A stretch of 64,000 bases of DNA from Mangrovivirga cuniculi (GTDB taxonomy: Bacteria > Bacteroidota > Bacteroidia > Cytophagales > Cyclobacteriaceae). Positions 19,066 to 27,200 of the stretch are shown here, piece after piece. Within the stretch, counting starts at the first letter, position 1, and the number at the start of each line of letters is the position of its first letter. The stretch covers positions 4,032,001 to 4,096,000 of the forward strand of contig NZ_CP028923.1 in assembly GCF_005166025.1 (NCBI RefSeq), given 5' to 3'. Below the pieces are notes generated by a model, which was not told where the DNA came from, ran no database searches, and saw only the letters and a program-made list of their open reading frames with translations. Made by a program: the position numbers and the translations under genes.

Positions 19066-19937
19066 ACTTATTGTTTAAAATCGGATTTCTGAACATTAGC
19101 TGGATAGATGTTATTGATATCTTCCTGGTTGCTGTTCTTATGTATCAGCTTTATAAGCTGATGAAGGGATCTGTTGCTGTAAGAGTGTTTTTAGGGTTCC
19201 TTTCTTTATATCTGATCTACCTGGTAGTTCGAGCCTCAGGAATGGAGTTGCTTTCGTCTATTCTCGGAGAATTTATGGGTGTTGGAGTACTTGCTGTTAT
19301 TATTTTATTTCAGCAGGAAATCAGAAAGTTCCTCCTTATCATAGGTCGAAGTACAGCGTTTAATCGAGAATCTTTTCTCGAATTGCTGGGAATAAAAAAT
19401 AAAAAAGAAGTATTCAGCTTAAATGTTTCTGCAGTTGTCGAAGCTGCTAAAACGCTGGGTGGTTCCAATACCGGAGCTCTAATCGTTTTCTCCAGGAATT
19501 CAGAACTTAAATTCTACTCAGAATCGGGTGATATGATGGATGCGATCATATCCAAAAGAATACTACTTTCAATATTTAATAAATATAGCCCATTACATGA
19601 TGGTGCCGTCATAATCTACAATGGCCGTGTAAAAGCTGCCAGATGCATATTACCTGTTACCGAGCAAACTCTTCCGGCTCAATTTGGGTTACGACACAGG
19701 GCAGCTATCGGAATGAGCGAAAACACAGATACCCTGGTATTGATAATTTCAGAAGAAACAGGTCAGTTATCTCTTGCCCGTGGCGGTAAAATTGACCATA
19801 ATCTCTCTCCCCAGGAAATAAGAAAGAGAATTAATGAGTATTATCACACTGTCGAACCTTCACTTGACCAGGTAATAACCAAACAAGTCGAAGAGGATAA
19901 AAAGAAAAGAAAGAAGAAAAAACAACAGAATCATTAG
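19062..19937 (+). CDS. cdaA: Diadenylate cyclase CdaA/DacA
   Basis: The enzyme makes c-di-AMP from two ATP at the cytoplasmic membrane. Three membrane helices lie in residues 1-80, followed by a DAC domain. The active-site DGA motif is near residue 180 and RHRAA near residue 210. The C-terminus is a lysine-rich tail. The start is a TTG at 19062 that overlaps the folP stop; a second TTG three codons on is possible. The regulator CdaR (YbbR) gene that follows cdaA in Firmicutes is absent, since a terminator comes directly after. The folP-cdaA order recurs in Bacteroidota. Confidence 0.93.
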   Translation: MNLLFKIGFLNISWIDVIDIFLVAVLMYQLYKLMKGSVAVRVFLGFLSLYLIYLVVRASGMELLSSILGEFMGVGVLAVIILFQQEIRKFLLIIGRSTAFNRESFLELLGIKNKKEVFSLNVSAVVEAAKTLGGSNTGALIVFSRNSELKFYSESGDMMDAIISKRILLSIFNKYSPLHDGAVIIYNGRVKAARCILPVTEQTLPAQFGLRHRAAIGMSENTDTLVLIISEETGQLSLARGGKIDHNLSPQEIRKRINEYYHTVEPSLDQVITKQVEEDKKKRKKKKQQNH

Positions 19938-19950
19938 AAGAAACCTCATA

Positions 19951-19987
19951 AAAAAAGCCTTCGTTAAAAAAACAAAGGCTTTTTTTT
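19951..19987. terminator. Bidirectional terminator between cdaA and kbl
   Basis: GCCTTCGTT pairs with AACAAAGGC (one mismatch) around an A-run loop. It is flanked by A6 and T8, so it works for both convergent genes. Confidence 0.8.
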
Positions 19988-20003
19988 ATTTATAATCAGA
20001 TTA

Positions 20004-21200
20004 TTATTTAATCACTTCCAGATCCTTACCGATCTTAATAAATGCGTTAATCGCCGTATCCAAATGGGCTTTTTCATGTGCGGCAGAAACCTGGACTCTT
20101 ATTCTCGCCTGACCTTTTGGTACTACAGGATAATAAAACCCTATCACATAAATACCTTCATCAAGAAGTCTTTCTGCCATTTTTTGAGCTAATGGAGCAT
20201 CGTATAACATGATTGGTACGATCGGATGCTCGCCTGGTTTTATGTCAAAACCGGCCTCAGTCATCTTTTCCCTGAAATATTTAGTATTATCTTCCAGTTT
20301 ATCTCTTAACTCTGTCGTTTCTGTTAACAAATCAAAAACAGCTATTGACGCACCAACAATTGCAGGAGCCAGAGTATTACTGAATAAATAAGGTCTTGAT
20401 TTCTGACGAAGCATTTCAATAATTTCCTTTCGCCCTGAAGTAAACCCACCCATGGCTCCTCCTAATGCTTTACCAAGTGTACCAGTGATTATGTCTATTC
20501 TTCCCATACAATCAGTATGTTCATGAACGCCACGGCCAGTTTTACCCATAAAACCTGTTGAATGACACTCATCAGACATCACCATCGCACCATATTTTTC
20601 GGCCAGGTCACAGATCTTATCAAGTTGAGCAATAGTACCATCCATTGAAAACACACCATCAGTAACGATGACCTTATGTCTGGCCCCTTGCTCTACTGCT
20701 GACTTTAATTGCTTTTCAAGATCCTCCATATCATTGTGCTGGTAACGAAAGCGCATTGCTTTACACAACCTGACACCATCAATAATTGAAGCGTGATTTA
20801 ATGCATCAGAGATTATAGCATCTTCTTTACCAAGAATCGGTTCAAACACACCTCCGTTTGCATCAAAGGCTGCAGCATATAAGATCGTATCTTCAGTGCC
20901 AAGAAATTCGGAGATCTTTCTTTCCAGCTCTTTATGAATATCCTGTGTTCCACAAATAAATCTTACGGATGACATTCCATATCCATGGCTATCAAGCGTA
21001 TTATGTGCAGCTTCAAGTATCTTAGGATGAGATGACAACCCCAGGTAATTATTTGCACAAAAGTTAATAACTTCTCTACCCTGGTCTGTCTTTATTTCGG
21101 CTCCCTGGGGAGTTGTTATTACTCTTTCAGTTTTATACAATCCTGAGTCTTTCAACTCTTGAATTTGCTGCTGTAATTCTTCTTTCAATGAATCAAACAT
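20004..21200 (-). CDS. kbl: 2-amino-3-ketobutyrate CoA ligase (glycine C-acetyltransferase)
   Basis: This PLP enzyme splits 2-amino-3-oxobutyrate with CoA into glycine and acetyl-CoA, the second step of threonine breakdown. At 398 residues it has normal length. The PLP lysine is in GTLGKALGG near residue 245. Other blocks are [44 protein letters not shown] and the C-terminal [10 protein letters not shown]. Its start overlaps the end of the upstream lysine-rich protein gene by 8 bp. A matching SDR threonine dehydrogenase, which would supply its substrate, is encoded 1.5 kb away on the other strand. Confidence 0.95.
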   Translation of the reverse strand: MFDSLKEELQQQIQELKDSGLYKTERVITTPQGAEIKTDQGREVINFCANNYLGLSSHPKILEAAHNTLDSHGYGMSSVRFICGTQDIHKELERKISEFLGTEDTILYAAAFDANGGVFEPILGKEDAIISDALNHASIIDGVRLCKAMRFRYQHNDMEDLEKQLKSAVEQGARHKVIVTDGVFSMDGTIAQLDKICDLAEKYGAMVMSDECHSTGFMGKTGRGVHEHTDCMGRIDIITGTLGKALGGAMGGFTSGRKEIIEMLRQKSRPYLFSNTLAPAIVGASIAVFDLLTETTELRDKLEDNTKYFREKMTEAGFDIKPGEHPIVPIMLYDAPLAQKMAERLLDEGIYVIGFYYPVVPKGQARIRVQVSAAHEKAHLDTAINAFIKIGKDLEVIK

Positions 21201-21855
21201 CGTTATCGTCTTTATTTGGTCTTTTAATTTTGGGTTTCTTCATTACTGGCCTTGGCATTTTTTTGCTTTTGGCTTTTGTTTCATCAGCTTTAGTTTCGCC
21301 GGCCTGATCACCGCTCTTCTCAGTTTTCTTTTTCATTACCGGTTTAACCATCTTAGCTTTTTTAGGGTTTACCTTCTTAGTAGCTTCATTTTCTTTATCG
21401 GCTTCCTTCTCCTTATCAATGGTTTTTTTTGGTTTTATAACCGGCCTGGGTTTTTGAGTCGCTTTAGCCTGAGTAGTCTCCGATTCATCTTTCTTTTTAG
21501 ACTTTATAATCGGTTTAGGCCTTACCGCTTTTGGTTTTACAGCCTTTACATCTGTTGTATCAACCGATTCATCAGCCTTTTTAACTTTAGGTTTGATAAC
21601 GGCTTTCTTTCCAACAACCTTTGCTGCAACAGAAGGTTTTGCAAGAGGCTTTTTTGGCTTTTCAGGTTTGGGGATTTCTCCTTCGTAGGGATGAGCCCGC
21701 CTGATTTTATTTATTCGGAAAAGTTTTTGCCTGACAAAGCTATTCGGATGAACATATCCATAAAGGATCTCCCACGAATGAAATAAACTGGGATCAGCTT
21801 TTTTCAAACTTTCAGGGTCTATTCGCTTTGTTTTAAGGAATGAACTGAAATCCAT
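21193..21855 (-). CDS. Lysine/proline-rich basic protein upstream of kbl
   Basis: From the ATG at 21855 the protein has 220 residues. About 70 N-terminal residues look folded: [17 protein letters not shown], a Trp-containing helix, and [19 protein letters not shown]. The rest is a highly basic tail built from Lys, Pro, Val and Ala with repeats such as RPVIKPKK, and it is probably unstructured. The N-terminal block recurs in hypothetical proteins of Bacteroidota. The tail resembles nucleic-acid-binding tails, but function is unknown. It overlaps kbl by 8 bp, so the two are translationally linked. The in-frame TTG at 21882 would overlap the promoter element and is disfavoured. Confidence 0.75.
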   Translation of the reverse strand: MDFSSFLKTKRIDPESLKKADPSLFHSWEILYGYVHPNSFVRQKLFRINKIRRAHPYEGEIPKPEKPKKPLAKPSVAAKVVGKKAVIKPKVKKADESVDTTDVKAVKPKAVRPKPIIKSKKKDESETTQAKATQKPRPVIKPKKTIDKEKEADKENEATKKVNPKKAKMVKPVMKKKTEKSGDQAGETKADETKAKSKKMPRPVMKKPKIKRPNKDDNDV

Positions 21856-21859
21856 AGCA

Positions 21860-21867
21860 CAAATATA
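21860..21867 (-). promoter_or_regulatory. -7 element of the kbl transcript, apparently leaderless
   Basis: The minus strand reads TATATTTG, then GTGCT-type spacing to the ATG at 21855. With initiation about 5-7 bases past the element, transcription would begin at or next to the start codon. A near-identical arrangement precedes the NUDIX gene at 61705-61712. Confidence 0.45.
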
Positions 21868-21993
21868 ACCGACTAAATTCAAAAGCGTAAGAAGATTCGT
21901 TTTTATCTGCCAGCTGACATATGTGCTTTTTTTAAATATATAGAGGCAACCATTTAACCTAATTATTTGTATTAGTAATAAAACAATTTTTTT

Positions 21994-22542
21994 ATGCTTG
22001 AGACAAAAGTAATTGCTCCATTTTTTAAGGAGATCGATGTTTTCGACCGGGAAATAGATATTGATAATTATAAAGGTAAAAAAACTCTAATTGCCTTTTT
22101 CAGACATGCCGGATGTCCTTTTTGCAATCTAAGAGTTCACACCTTAACAAAGCTTCACGAAGAAATGAATGATCCGAATTTTAAAATGATCTTTTTCTTC
22201 GAATCAAAAAGAAACGTTATTGAAAGAAGTACTTTTCACCAGGGAGTCTCTCCTATTCCAATTATTTCAGACCCTGAAAAGATTATTTATGGAAAATATG
22301 GTCTGGAACCTTCGGGAAAAAATTCTGCGATAAGTCACGTCACTTCATTTGTTCAGACTGCATTTAAAGCAAAGATGAAAAATCTACCCATGGGTATGCC
22401 TACAGAAGGCGAATCTTTGAGTACCATGCCTGCAGAATTTCTGGTAGATGAAAACCTCACACTTATACATGTGCATTACTCACAAAGATTGAATGACAGA
22501 ATGAAATTAGATCATATTCGGGATTTTATTTCAGGGAATTAA
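21994..22542 (+). CDS. Peroxiredoxin-like (AhpC/TSA-type) thioredoxin-fold protein
   Basis: The 182-residue protein has the thioredoxin fold of the peroxiredoxin-like group. A CPFC motif stands in FFRHAGCPFCNLRV near residues 43-52, followed by the pattern of the AhpC/TSA family and a late EFLVDENLTLIHVHY strand. No signal peptide is seen, so it is probably cytoplasmic. It may reduce peroxides or act as a thiol oxidoreductase; the substrate is not evident. It stands alone between the kbl unit and the threonine dehydrogenase gene. Confidence 0.75.
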   Translation: MLETKVIAPFFKEIDVFDREIDIDNYKGKKTLIAFFRHAGCPFCNLRVHTLTKLHEEMNDPNFKMIFFFESKRNVIERSTFHQGVSPIPIISDPEKIIYGKYGLEPSGKNSAISHVTSFVQTAFKAKMKNLPMGMPTEGESLSTMPAEFLVDENLTLIHVHYSQRLNDRMKLDHIRDFISGN

Positions 22543-22714
22543 TAAAATACGATTGGTGATTTTGCACAAACGTGAAAAAGGGAAATTTTAAATCAACATT
22601 TAATCACCTCATATTTAAATAAGGAGCGAAATTTCAGTCAATAAATATAAAATCTTTAACATGGAGTTTTTTTAGCGACTCATTATTAATAATTTCGCAA
22701 AAAAAATTGCTTCA

Positions 22715-23671
22715 ATGACTAAGATTTTGGTAATCGGATCCCTGGGACAGCTCGGTACAGAATTGGTAATGGGATTGCAGGAAGAATACGGAAGAGACAA
22801 TGTTATTGCATCTGACCTGAAACCGTCTGCTGAAGTAGATGGAGATTTTATCTACGAACAGCTGGACGTGATGGATAAAGATAGATTGATCAGTTTAGTA
22901 GAAAAATACAGGATTAATCACATTTATCATCTTGCTGCCATCTTGAGTGCCAAAGGCGAAAAAGACCCTCAATGGGCGTGGGATTTAAATATGGGGAGTT
23001 TATTTAATGTCCTCGATCTGGCCAAAAACATTGATCATGTAAACAGAATTTACTGGCCAAGCTCTATTGCAGTCTTCGGTCCGGATACACCTAAAATAAA
23101 TACCCCTCAACTTACAGTTACTAATCCAACAACTGTCTATGGTATCAGTAAACTAGCCGGTGAACAGTGGTGTCAATATTATTTTGAAAAATATGGAGTG
23201 GATGTCAGAAGTATACGGTACCCAGGCTTGATTGGCTATAAATCATTACCAGGAGGTGGAACCACTGATTATGCTGTCGATATATATTACAAAGCCTTAG
23301 CAGATGAAAAATTCGAGTGCTTCCTGGATAAGGATAGTGCGCTTCCTATGATGTATATGCCGGATGCAGTAAGGGCTACCATTGAACTTATGAAGGCAGA
23401 ACCTTCAAGGGTGAAAGTAAGAAGCAGCTATAACCTGTCAGCCATATCTTTTACTCCAGAAAAAATATTTGAAAGTATAAAAAAATTCAAACCCGATTTT
23501 GAAATTGAATACAAGCCGGATTTCAGACAGGAAATTGCCGATAGCTGGCCCGATAGCATCGATGATTCTTGTGCGAGAAATGATTGGGGATGGAAACCGG
23601 AGTTTGATTTAGATCGAATGACAGAGGATATTCTAAAAAATTTAGAAATTTTGCTCGAATCAAAGAAATAA
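22715..23671 (+). CDS. L-threonine 3-dehydrogenase, SDR (epimerase-like) type
   Basis: The 318-residue protein is an extended SDR that oxidises threonine to 2-amino-3-oxobutyrate with NAD. The NAD-binding loop is GSLGQLGTEL at residues 8-17. The catalytic Tyr-Lys pair lies in TVYGISKLAGEQW with the serine in WPSSIAVFG. The family-specific signatures are RYPGLIG, PGGGTTDYAVDIYY, and the C-terminal DDSCARNDWGW. This family is the UDP-galactose epimerase-like TDH known from Bacteroidota, unrelated to E. coli Tdh. With kbl nearby it completes threonine to glycine plus acetyl-CoA. A terminator follows about 65 bp after the stop. Confidence 0.92.
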   Translation: MTKILVIGSLGQLGTELVMGLQEEYGRDNVIASDLKPSAEVDGDFIYEQLDVMDKDRLISLVEKYRINHIYHLAAILSAKGEKDPQWAWDLNMGSLFNVLDLAKNIDHVNRIYWPSSIAVFGPDTPKINTPQLTVTNPTTVYGISKLAGEQWCQYYFEKYGVDVRSIRYPGLIGYKSLPGGGTTDYAVDIYYKALADEKFECFLDKDSALPMMYMPDAVRATIELMKAEPSRVKVRSSYNLSAISFTPEKIFESIKKFKPDFEIEYKPDFRQEIADSWPDSIDDSCARNDWGWKPEFDLDRMTEDILKNLEILLESKK

Positions 23672-23737
23672 TCAGAACCTTATCAAGGTACAAATCGTAT
23701 ATATAAGTACTTAAACAGTGCAAATAGTTGGTATTAG

Positions 23738-23769
23738 CCCTGGCGGAATTTTTTTCGTCAGGGTTTTTT
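23738..23769 (+). terminator. Terminator after the threonine dehydrogenase gene
   Basis: CCCTGGCG pairs with CGTCAGGG (one G-U) around a T-rich loop and is followed by six Ts. Between it and 23930 only a weak 7-bp inverted repeat (ATAGGTG/CACCTAT, 23846-23879) was seen; no gene. Confidence 0.8.
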
Positions 23770-23930
23770 ATTTTTTTGAATCTGCTTTGAGTTTATTGAG
23801 CGATTTTAATCATCCAGCCGCGAAACTTTAAGGATATAATAGCACATAGGTGGTAGATTAAACAAAAGCAAACACCTATACTAAAAGTATTGATTTACCC
23901 ATAGTACTATTTTCCAGCATAGGATTTGTC

Positions 23931-24010
23931 AACACTGCATTTCCCGATATTCGGGACAGGCTAAGTTACGGCCTAACGGCCACTCGAATGCTTAGTTATT
24001 GGTTTGCGTT
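23931..24010 (-). repeat. attC-like imperfect palindrome C (3' of the DUF6188 cassette)
   Basis: Read on the minus strand, the site starts with a GCAA...TAAC block at 24010-23995 and AACTAAGCATT, and ends with AAATGCAGTGTTGAC. The ends pair imperfectly (AAC..GCATT with AATGC..GTT). Inside are two short perfect hairpins, GGCC/GGCC and CCCGA/TCGGG. The position directly behind a gene and the AAC...GTT ends resemble an integron attC site. The sequence was judged by eye only. Confidence 0.45.
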
Positions 24011-24036
24011 TTATTTTTCCTTTTATACATCTCGAA

Positions 24037-24435
24037 TTAATAAACAGTTAACCCAACTCCGCCATGGACGTATATAGAGTCTCTTTTATTGATTAAATTT
24101 CTCTTAGTATAATGCCAATTCTCGTAAGGCCCATTTTCAACTGTGATTTTTGTTCCGTTTACAAAAGAGATCCAAAGATTCCCCTCTGTATCGGCAATGG
24201 CTTCTTTTATCTCTTCACCAAACTGGTCGTAAAAGAACATTAAACACTCTTTTTAATTTGGATGAAGTTTTGATTCTTGATTAAACTGGTCGACAATGAA
24301 ATCGTTGTGAAGGTCTAAAAAGCTTTTTTCGCGGTCGTTGAATACCAAACGCAAAAGTCCATCGAAAACGATCTGTTCGATACATAGTCCACCTATGGGT
24401 AATTCAAGATATCTCCCTTTTTTCTTTAGTTCCAT
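24037..24435 (-). pseudogene. DUF6188-like protein gene with an in-frame TAA stop
   Basis: Two same-frame pieces (24435-24253 and 24240-24037) are separated by a TAA at 24253-24255 and four sense codons. Read through, they give about 132 residues that match a whole DUF6188-type protein. The first part has LPIGGLCIEQIVFDGLLRLVF and a LHPN stretch. The second has EAIADTEGNLWISFVNG and the family's PYENW ending. No other disruption is present, so this is either a recent nonsense mutation or a base error. DUF6188 proteins are small cytoplasmic proteins of unknown function. The gene sits between two attC-like palindromes as a one-gene cassette. Confidence 0.6.
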
Positions 24436-24447
24436 TTTCTAATGCAA

Positions 24448-24584
24448 GCTAACGTTTAGTATATGCAAAGTAGGCAATTGCGGGCTTTAAAGTTATCAAA
24501 CCGTCACAATTTTTAAGTGGGCTTTAACCCTTGAATTTACTGATATTCGCCTTTTTTACATATACAGTGTTGTGTATAGTTTTC
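24448..24584 (-). repeat. attC-like imperfect palindrome B
   Basis: On the minus strand the site runs from GAAAACTATACACAAC (24584-24569) through AACACTGTATATG to CATATACTAAACGTTAGC (ending 24448). The two ends pair imperfectly over more than 20 positions, with unpaired bases like the extrahelical bases of attC. The internal 60 bases are not conserved. The final GTTAGC resembles the GTTRRRY core. It lies just behind the unknown secreted-protein gene. Its first 16 bases are the reverse complement, with one difference, of the 16 bases at 25368-25383 read on the minus strand. Confidence 0.55.
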
Positions 24585-24621
24585 TTATACATATGATTGT
24601 TTGAACTATGCGGTAACTCTA

Positions 24622-25230
24622 TTATATAATGTTACAAGATTTTTCAAATTCTTCAATGAGTTTTATAACTCCCTCTTCGTTATTTTTAAACTTTCCTTTT
24701 TTAATTGATTCCAAAATTCCTGGACAATTTTTAAAAATCTTTTTTGCACTTCTTTCGAAGGATCTTTGTTTTCTGAGAATCAACATACTGTATTCATCGG
24801 GTGATGATATATCACTGAAAAAATAGAGATCTGGAGTGTATATACTTATACTTTTATATAATTTATATCTATTACTTTCATAAACGAGAGCATGAAGAAT
24901 TTTATGCTTTCCCTTAAAATTTAATGCTTCTAAGAGTATTTCATCCTCACCCAATATTTTAACATTTTTAATGTCATCAAATTGCTCCCAATCTTCGACA
25001 ACGGATTCATTTGGTTTATTTCTTGTAAAAATTAATTCACTATAATCAATTGGATTTACGAATCCAAAACCAACAACGGTGCTGTCTGAATTGGTAGTTA
25101 TAATAACTGATTTAAATAAATGAGAAGGTTGCTTTGATTTTAAACTTGCAGTTGGTAATTGGGCGTAAACTAAATTTGAAAAGCAAAGTGTAAGTAATAA
25201 TAGAATTGAGTAATGCTGTAGATTTTTCAT
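24622..25230 (-). CDS. Unknown secreted protein (cassette-borne)
   Basis: The 202-residue product has a clear signal peptide (MKNLQHYSILLLLTLCF...YAQ, cleavage near residue 24). The mature part is mixed alpha/beta with many charged residues, one Cys in KNCPG and one near the C-terminus. No known domain was recognised. It probably resides in the periplasm or at the cell surface. Both neighbouring intergenic regions hold attC-like palindromes, and complementary 16-mers frame the unit 24453-25382, so it looks like a single-gene cassette that can be gained and lost. Its A/T use is even higher than that of the flanking housekeeping genes. Confidence 0.7.
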   Translation of the reverse strand: MKNLQHYSILLLLTLCFSNLVYAQLPTASLKSKQPSHLFKSVIITTNSDSTVVGFGFVNPIDYSELIFTRNKPNESVVEDWEQFDDIKNVKILGEDEILLEALNFKGKHKILHALVYESNRYKLYKSISIYTPDLYFFSDISSPDEYSMLILRKQRSFERSAKKIFKNCPGILESIKKGKFKNNEEGVIKLIEEFEKSCNII

Positions 25231-25367
25231 ATCAATTTAAATAATAAACATTTTTATAAAAGATTAAAGAAACAGGAGAATAAATAAGATTATTAAACGA
25301 TTATACAATATTAAAAAAAATAACAATCACAAAAGTCACTCTAACATCTGTTCGATTAAAATTTTTA

Positions 25368-25435
25368 GAAAATTATACACAACGATTGGCTAAGCGCAAC
25401 TCTGTCGCGCTTATTCCATATATAACTTTCGTTGT
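25368..25435 (-). repeat. attC-like imperfect palindrome A
   Basis: ACAACGA (25379-25385) pairs with TCGTTGT (25429-25435), and inside it TAAGCGC (25391-25397) pairs with GCGCTTA (25407-25413). The minus-strand right part continues as GTTGTGTATAATTTTC, complementary to the start of site B. If the unit circularised, the two would form one long hairpin, as in a free integron cassette. From 25231 to 25367 no further gene or element was seen. Confidence 0.5.
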
Positions 25436-25524
25436 TTTGGTTATTATTTTCTTCCTTAAAAGCTTAAAAATACCTGTTTGTGGTTCATAATCAAACATTT
25501 TCCTTATTTACACCAGTTAGTAAA

Positions 25525-25551
25525 CGGTTGTAACCGACTGTAAACGTTTAC
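25525..25551. other. Pair of short palindromes upstream of palindrome A
   Basis: CGGTTGTAACCG (25525-25536, stem 5 bp) and the perfect 12-mer GTAAACGTTTAC (25540-25551) stand next to each other in a gene-free stretch. They could be an operator or part of another attC-like remnant. No function can be assigned. Confidence 0.35.
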
Positions 25552-25663
25552 GAATGGCTAGGCTTTATGAATAACAAGATATTAATGGCAAATCAATCTT
25601 GCATCAGGCCTCCAAAAAACTCAAATCGCAATCTTTTTTCCCCAACAAATCCTGACGAAACAT

Positions 25664-25694
25664 AAAAAAAAGAGCACCCTTTTCAGGATGCTCT
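25664..25694 (-). terminator. Terminator of the cystathionine beta-synthase gene
   Basis: On the minus strand AGAGCATCC pairs with GGGTGCTCT (one G-U) around TGAAAA, followed by a T-run. It lies about 30 bp past the stop. Confidence 0.85.
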
Positions 25695-25723
25695 TAATTA
25701 AGTTTATCTTTTACTTATATAGT

Positions 25724-27094
25724 TTATTTAGTCATCGCCATCAGCAAGTCATGCTGAGTAATGATATGAACCTCATCTTTATTATCTCTCACTAAGATAG
25801 CTTTGTGTTCTTCATCAATCAGCGAGGATAATACATCCAGGGTATTATTCGCTGAGACGAATTGGAACGGATCATCCATGATCTCAGACACGGGCTCTCC
25901 TTTAATATCCGGATTGTCTATTAATTTTCTCAGAACCTTTGAATCAGTCAATGAACCAACAAAATCATCTCCATCGGTAACAGGAATTTGAGATATCCCC
26001 TTTTCATTTAAAAGACTGACAGCATCCATCACCTTAGTATTTTTATCAAGAGTCACCAATTTACCATTAGTTTCCTGCTTCTTGATAATATCTTCAGCTG
26101 TAGCATAGCTTCTTGCCTCGATAAATCCATGATCTTTCATCCAGTCGTCATTGTAAACTTTACCAAGATAACGCGTACCATGGTCTGGTAATATCACAAC
26201 CATCAGATCGTCTTCTTTTAGATTATCTTTAGCCCAGTCTAAAGCACCCTTTACTGCTGCACCACAAGACCAGCCGATAAACAATCCTTCCTCACGAGCT
26301 AATCTTCTCGTCATTATTGCAGCATCTTTATCTGTCACTTTCACAAAGTGATCGATCAGGCTAAAATCTACATTTTCAGGCAAAATATCTTCACCGATAC
26401 CCTCTGTCAGATATGGGTAGATCTCTTTTTCGTCAAACTCCCCTGTTTCTTTATATTTTTTAAAAACAGATCCATAACTATCTATCCCTACAGTTAATAT
26501 ATCAGAATTTTGCTCCTTTAAATATTTCGCAGTTCCACACATCGAACCACCAGTACCTACACCTGCTGCATAATGGGTGATCTTACCTTCTGTATCTCTC
26601 CAGATCTCAGGACCTGTCGTTTCATAATGCGCTACCGCATTTGAAAGATTGTCATATTGATTTGGAAAGAACGAATTAGGAATTTCTTCATTCATTTTTC
26701 TGGCTACTGAATAATATGATCTTGGATCATCCGGGCCAACGTTGGTCGGACAAACAATTACTTCAGCACCCATCGCCCTCAAAATATCTATCTTCTCTTT
26801 AGATTGCTTATCAGCAAGAGTAAAAATACATTTATAACCTTTAGCTATTGCTCCAAGGGCTAATCCCATACCGGTATTCCCAGATGTACATTCGATGATA
26901 GTTCCTCCCGGTTTTAACCGACCGTCTTTTTCGGCATCCTCGATCATCTTTAATGCCATTCGGTCTTTCATCGAATTACCAGGATTAAAATACTCGACCT
27001 TAACTGCTACAGTTCCTTTAATTCCTTCTGCAACTTTGTTAAGTTTAATTAGCGGGGTATCCCCGATCGTGTCTATAATTGAATTGTAAATCAT
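25724..27094 (-). CDS. Cystathionine beta-synthase (PLP domain plus CBS pair)
   Basis: The enzyme condenses serine (or O-acetylserine) with homocysteine (or sulfide) in transsulfuration. Residues 1-320 form the fold type II PLP domain. The PLP lysine is in PGNSMKDR near residue 43. SGNTGMGLA, the asparagine-containing PNQYDN loop, and GVGTGGSMCG for phosphate binding follow, and ..GWSCGAA comes late. Two CBS motifs cover about 335-456, so the 456-residue architecture equals that of non-haem bacterial CBS. The N-terminal haem domain of the animal enzyme is absent. O-acetylserine sulfhydrylase with CBS domains is the alternative. It is flanked by its own terminator and a -7 element. Confidence 0.9.
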   Translation of the reverse strand: MIYNSIIDTIGDTPLIKLNKVAEGIKGTVAVKVEYFNPGNSMKDRMALKMIEDAEKDGRLKPGGTIIECTSGNTGMGLALGAIAKGYKCIFTLADKQSKEKIDILRAMGAEVIVCPTNVGPDDPRSYYSVARKMNEEIPNSFFPNQYDNLSNAVAHYETTGPEIWRDTEGKITHYAAGVGTGGSMCGTAKYLKEQNSDILTVGIDSYGSVFKKYKETGEFDEKEIYPYLTEGIGEDILPENVDFSLIDHFVKVTDKDAAIMTRRLAREEGLFIGWSCGAAVKGALDWAKDNLKEDDLMVVILPDHGTRYLGKVYNDDWMKDHGFIEARSYATAEDIIKKQETNGKLVTLDKNTKVMDAVSLLNEKGISQIPVTDGDDFVGSLTDSKVLRKLIDNPDIKGEPVSEIMDDPFQFVSANNTLDVLSSLIDEEHKAILVRDNKDEVHIITQHDLLMAMTK

Positions 27095-27113
27095 TGTCTT
27101 TTGGATATTTGCG

Positions 27114-27121
27114 CAAAATTA
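27114..27121 (-). promoter_or_regulatory. -7 promoter element of the cystathionine beta-synthase gene
   Basis: The minus strand reads TAATTTTG, an exact TAnnTTTG match, 20 bases before the ATG. The TTG triplets upstream are too close for a standard -33 spacing. Confidence 0.4.
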
Positions 27122-27200
27122 TATAATCCTGCAACAACCAGCACATTGATTGTAGCTTTTATCTAATTATACGTAAATAAGGTAATTTTTATCGTTAATA

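Noticed and set aside
24569-25383. Insertion sequence with 16-bp terminal inverted repeats
   Set aside because: No transposase frame is inside; the repeats continue into longer palindromes on both sides, which fits cassette sites better.
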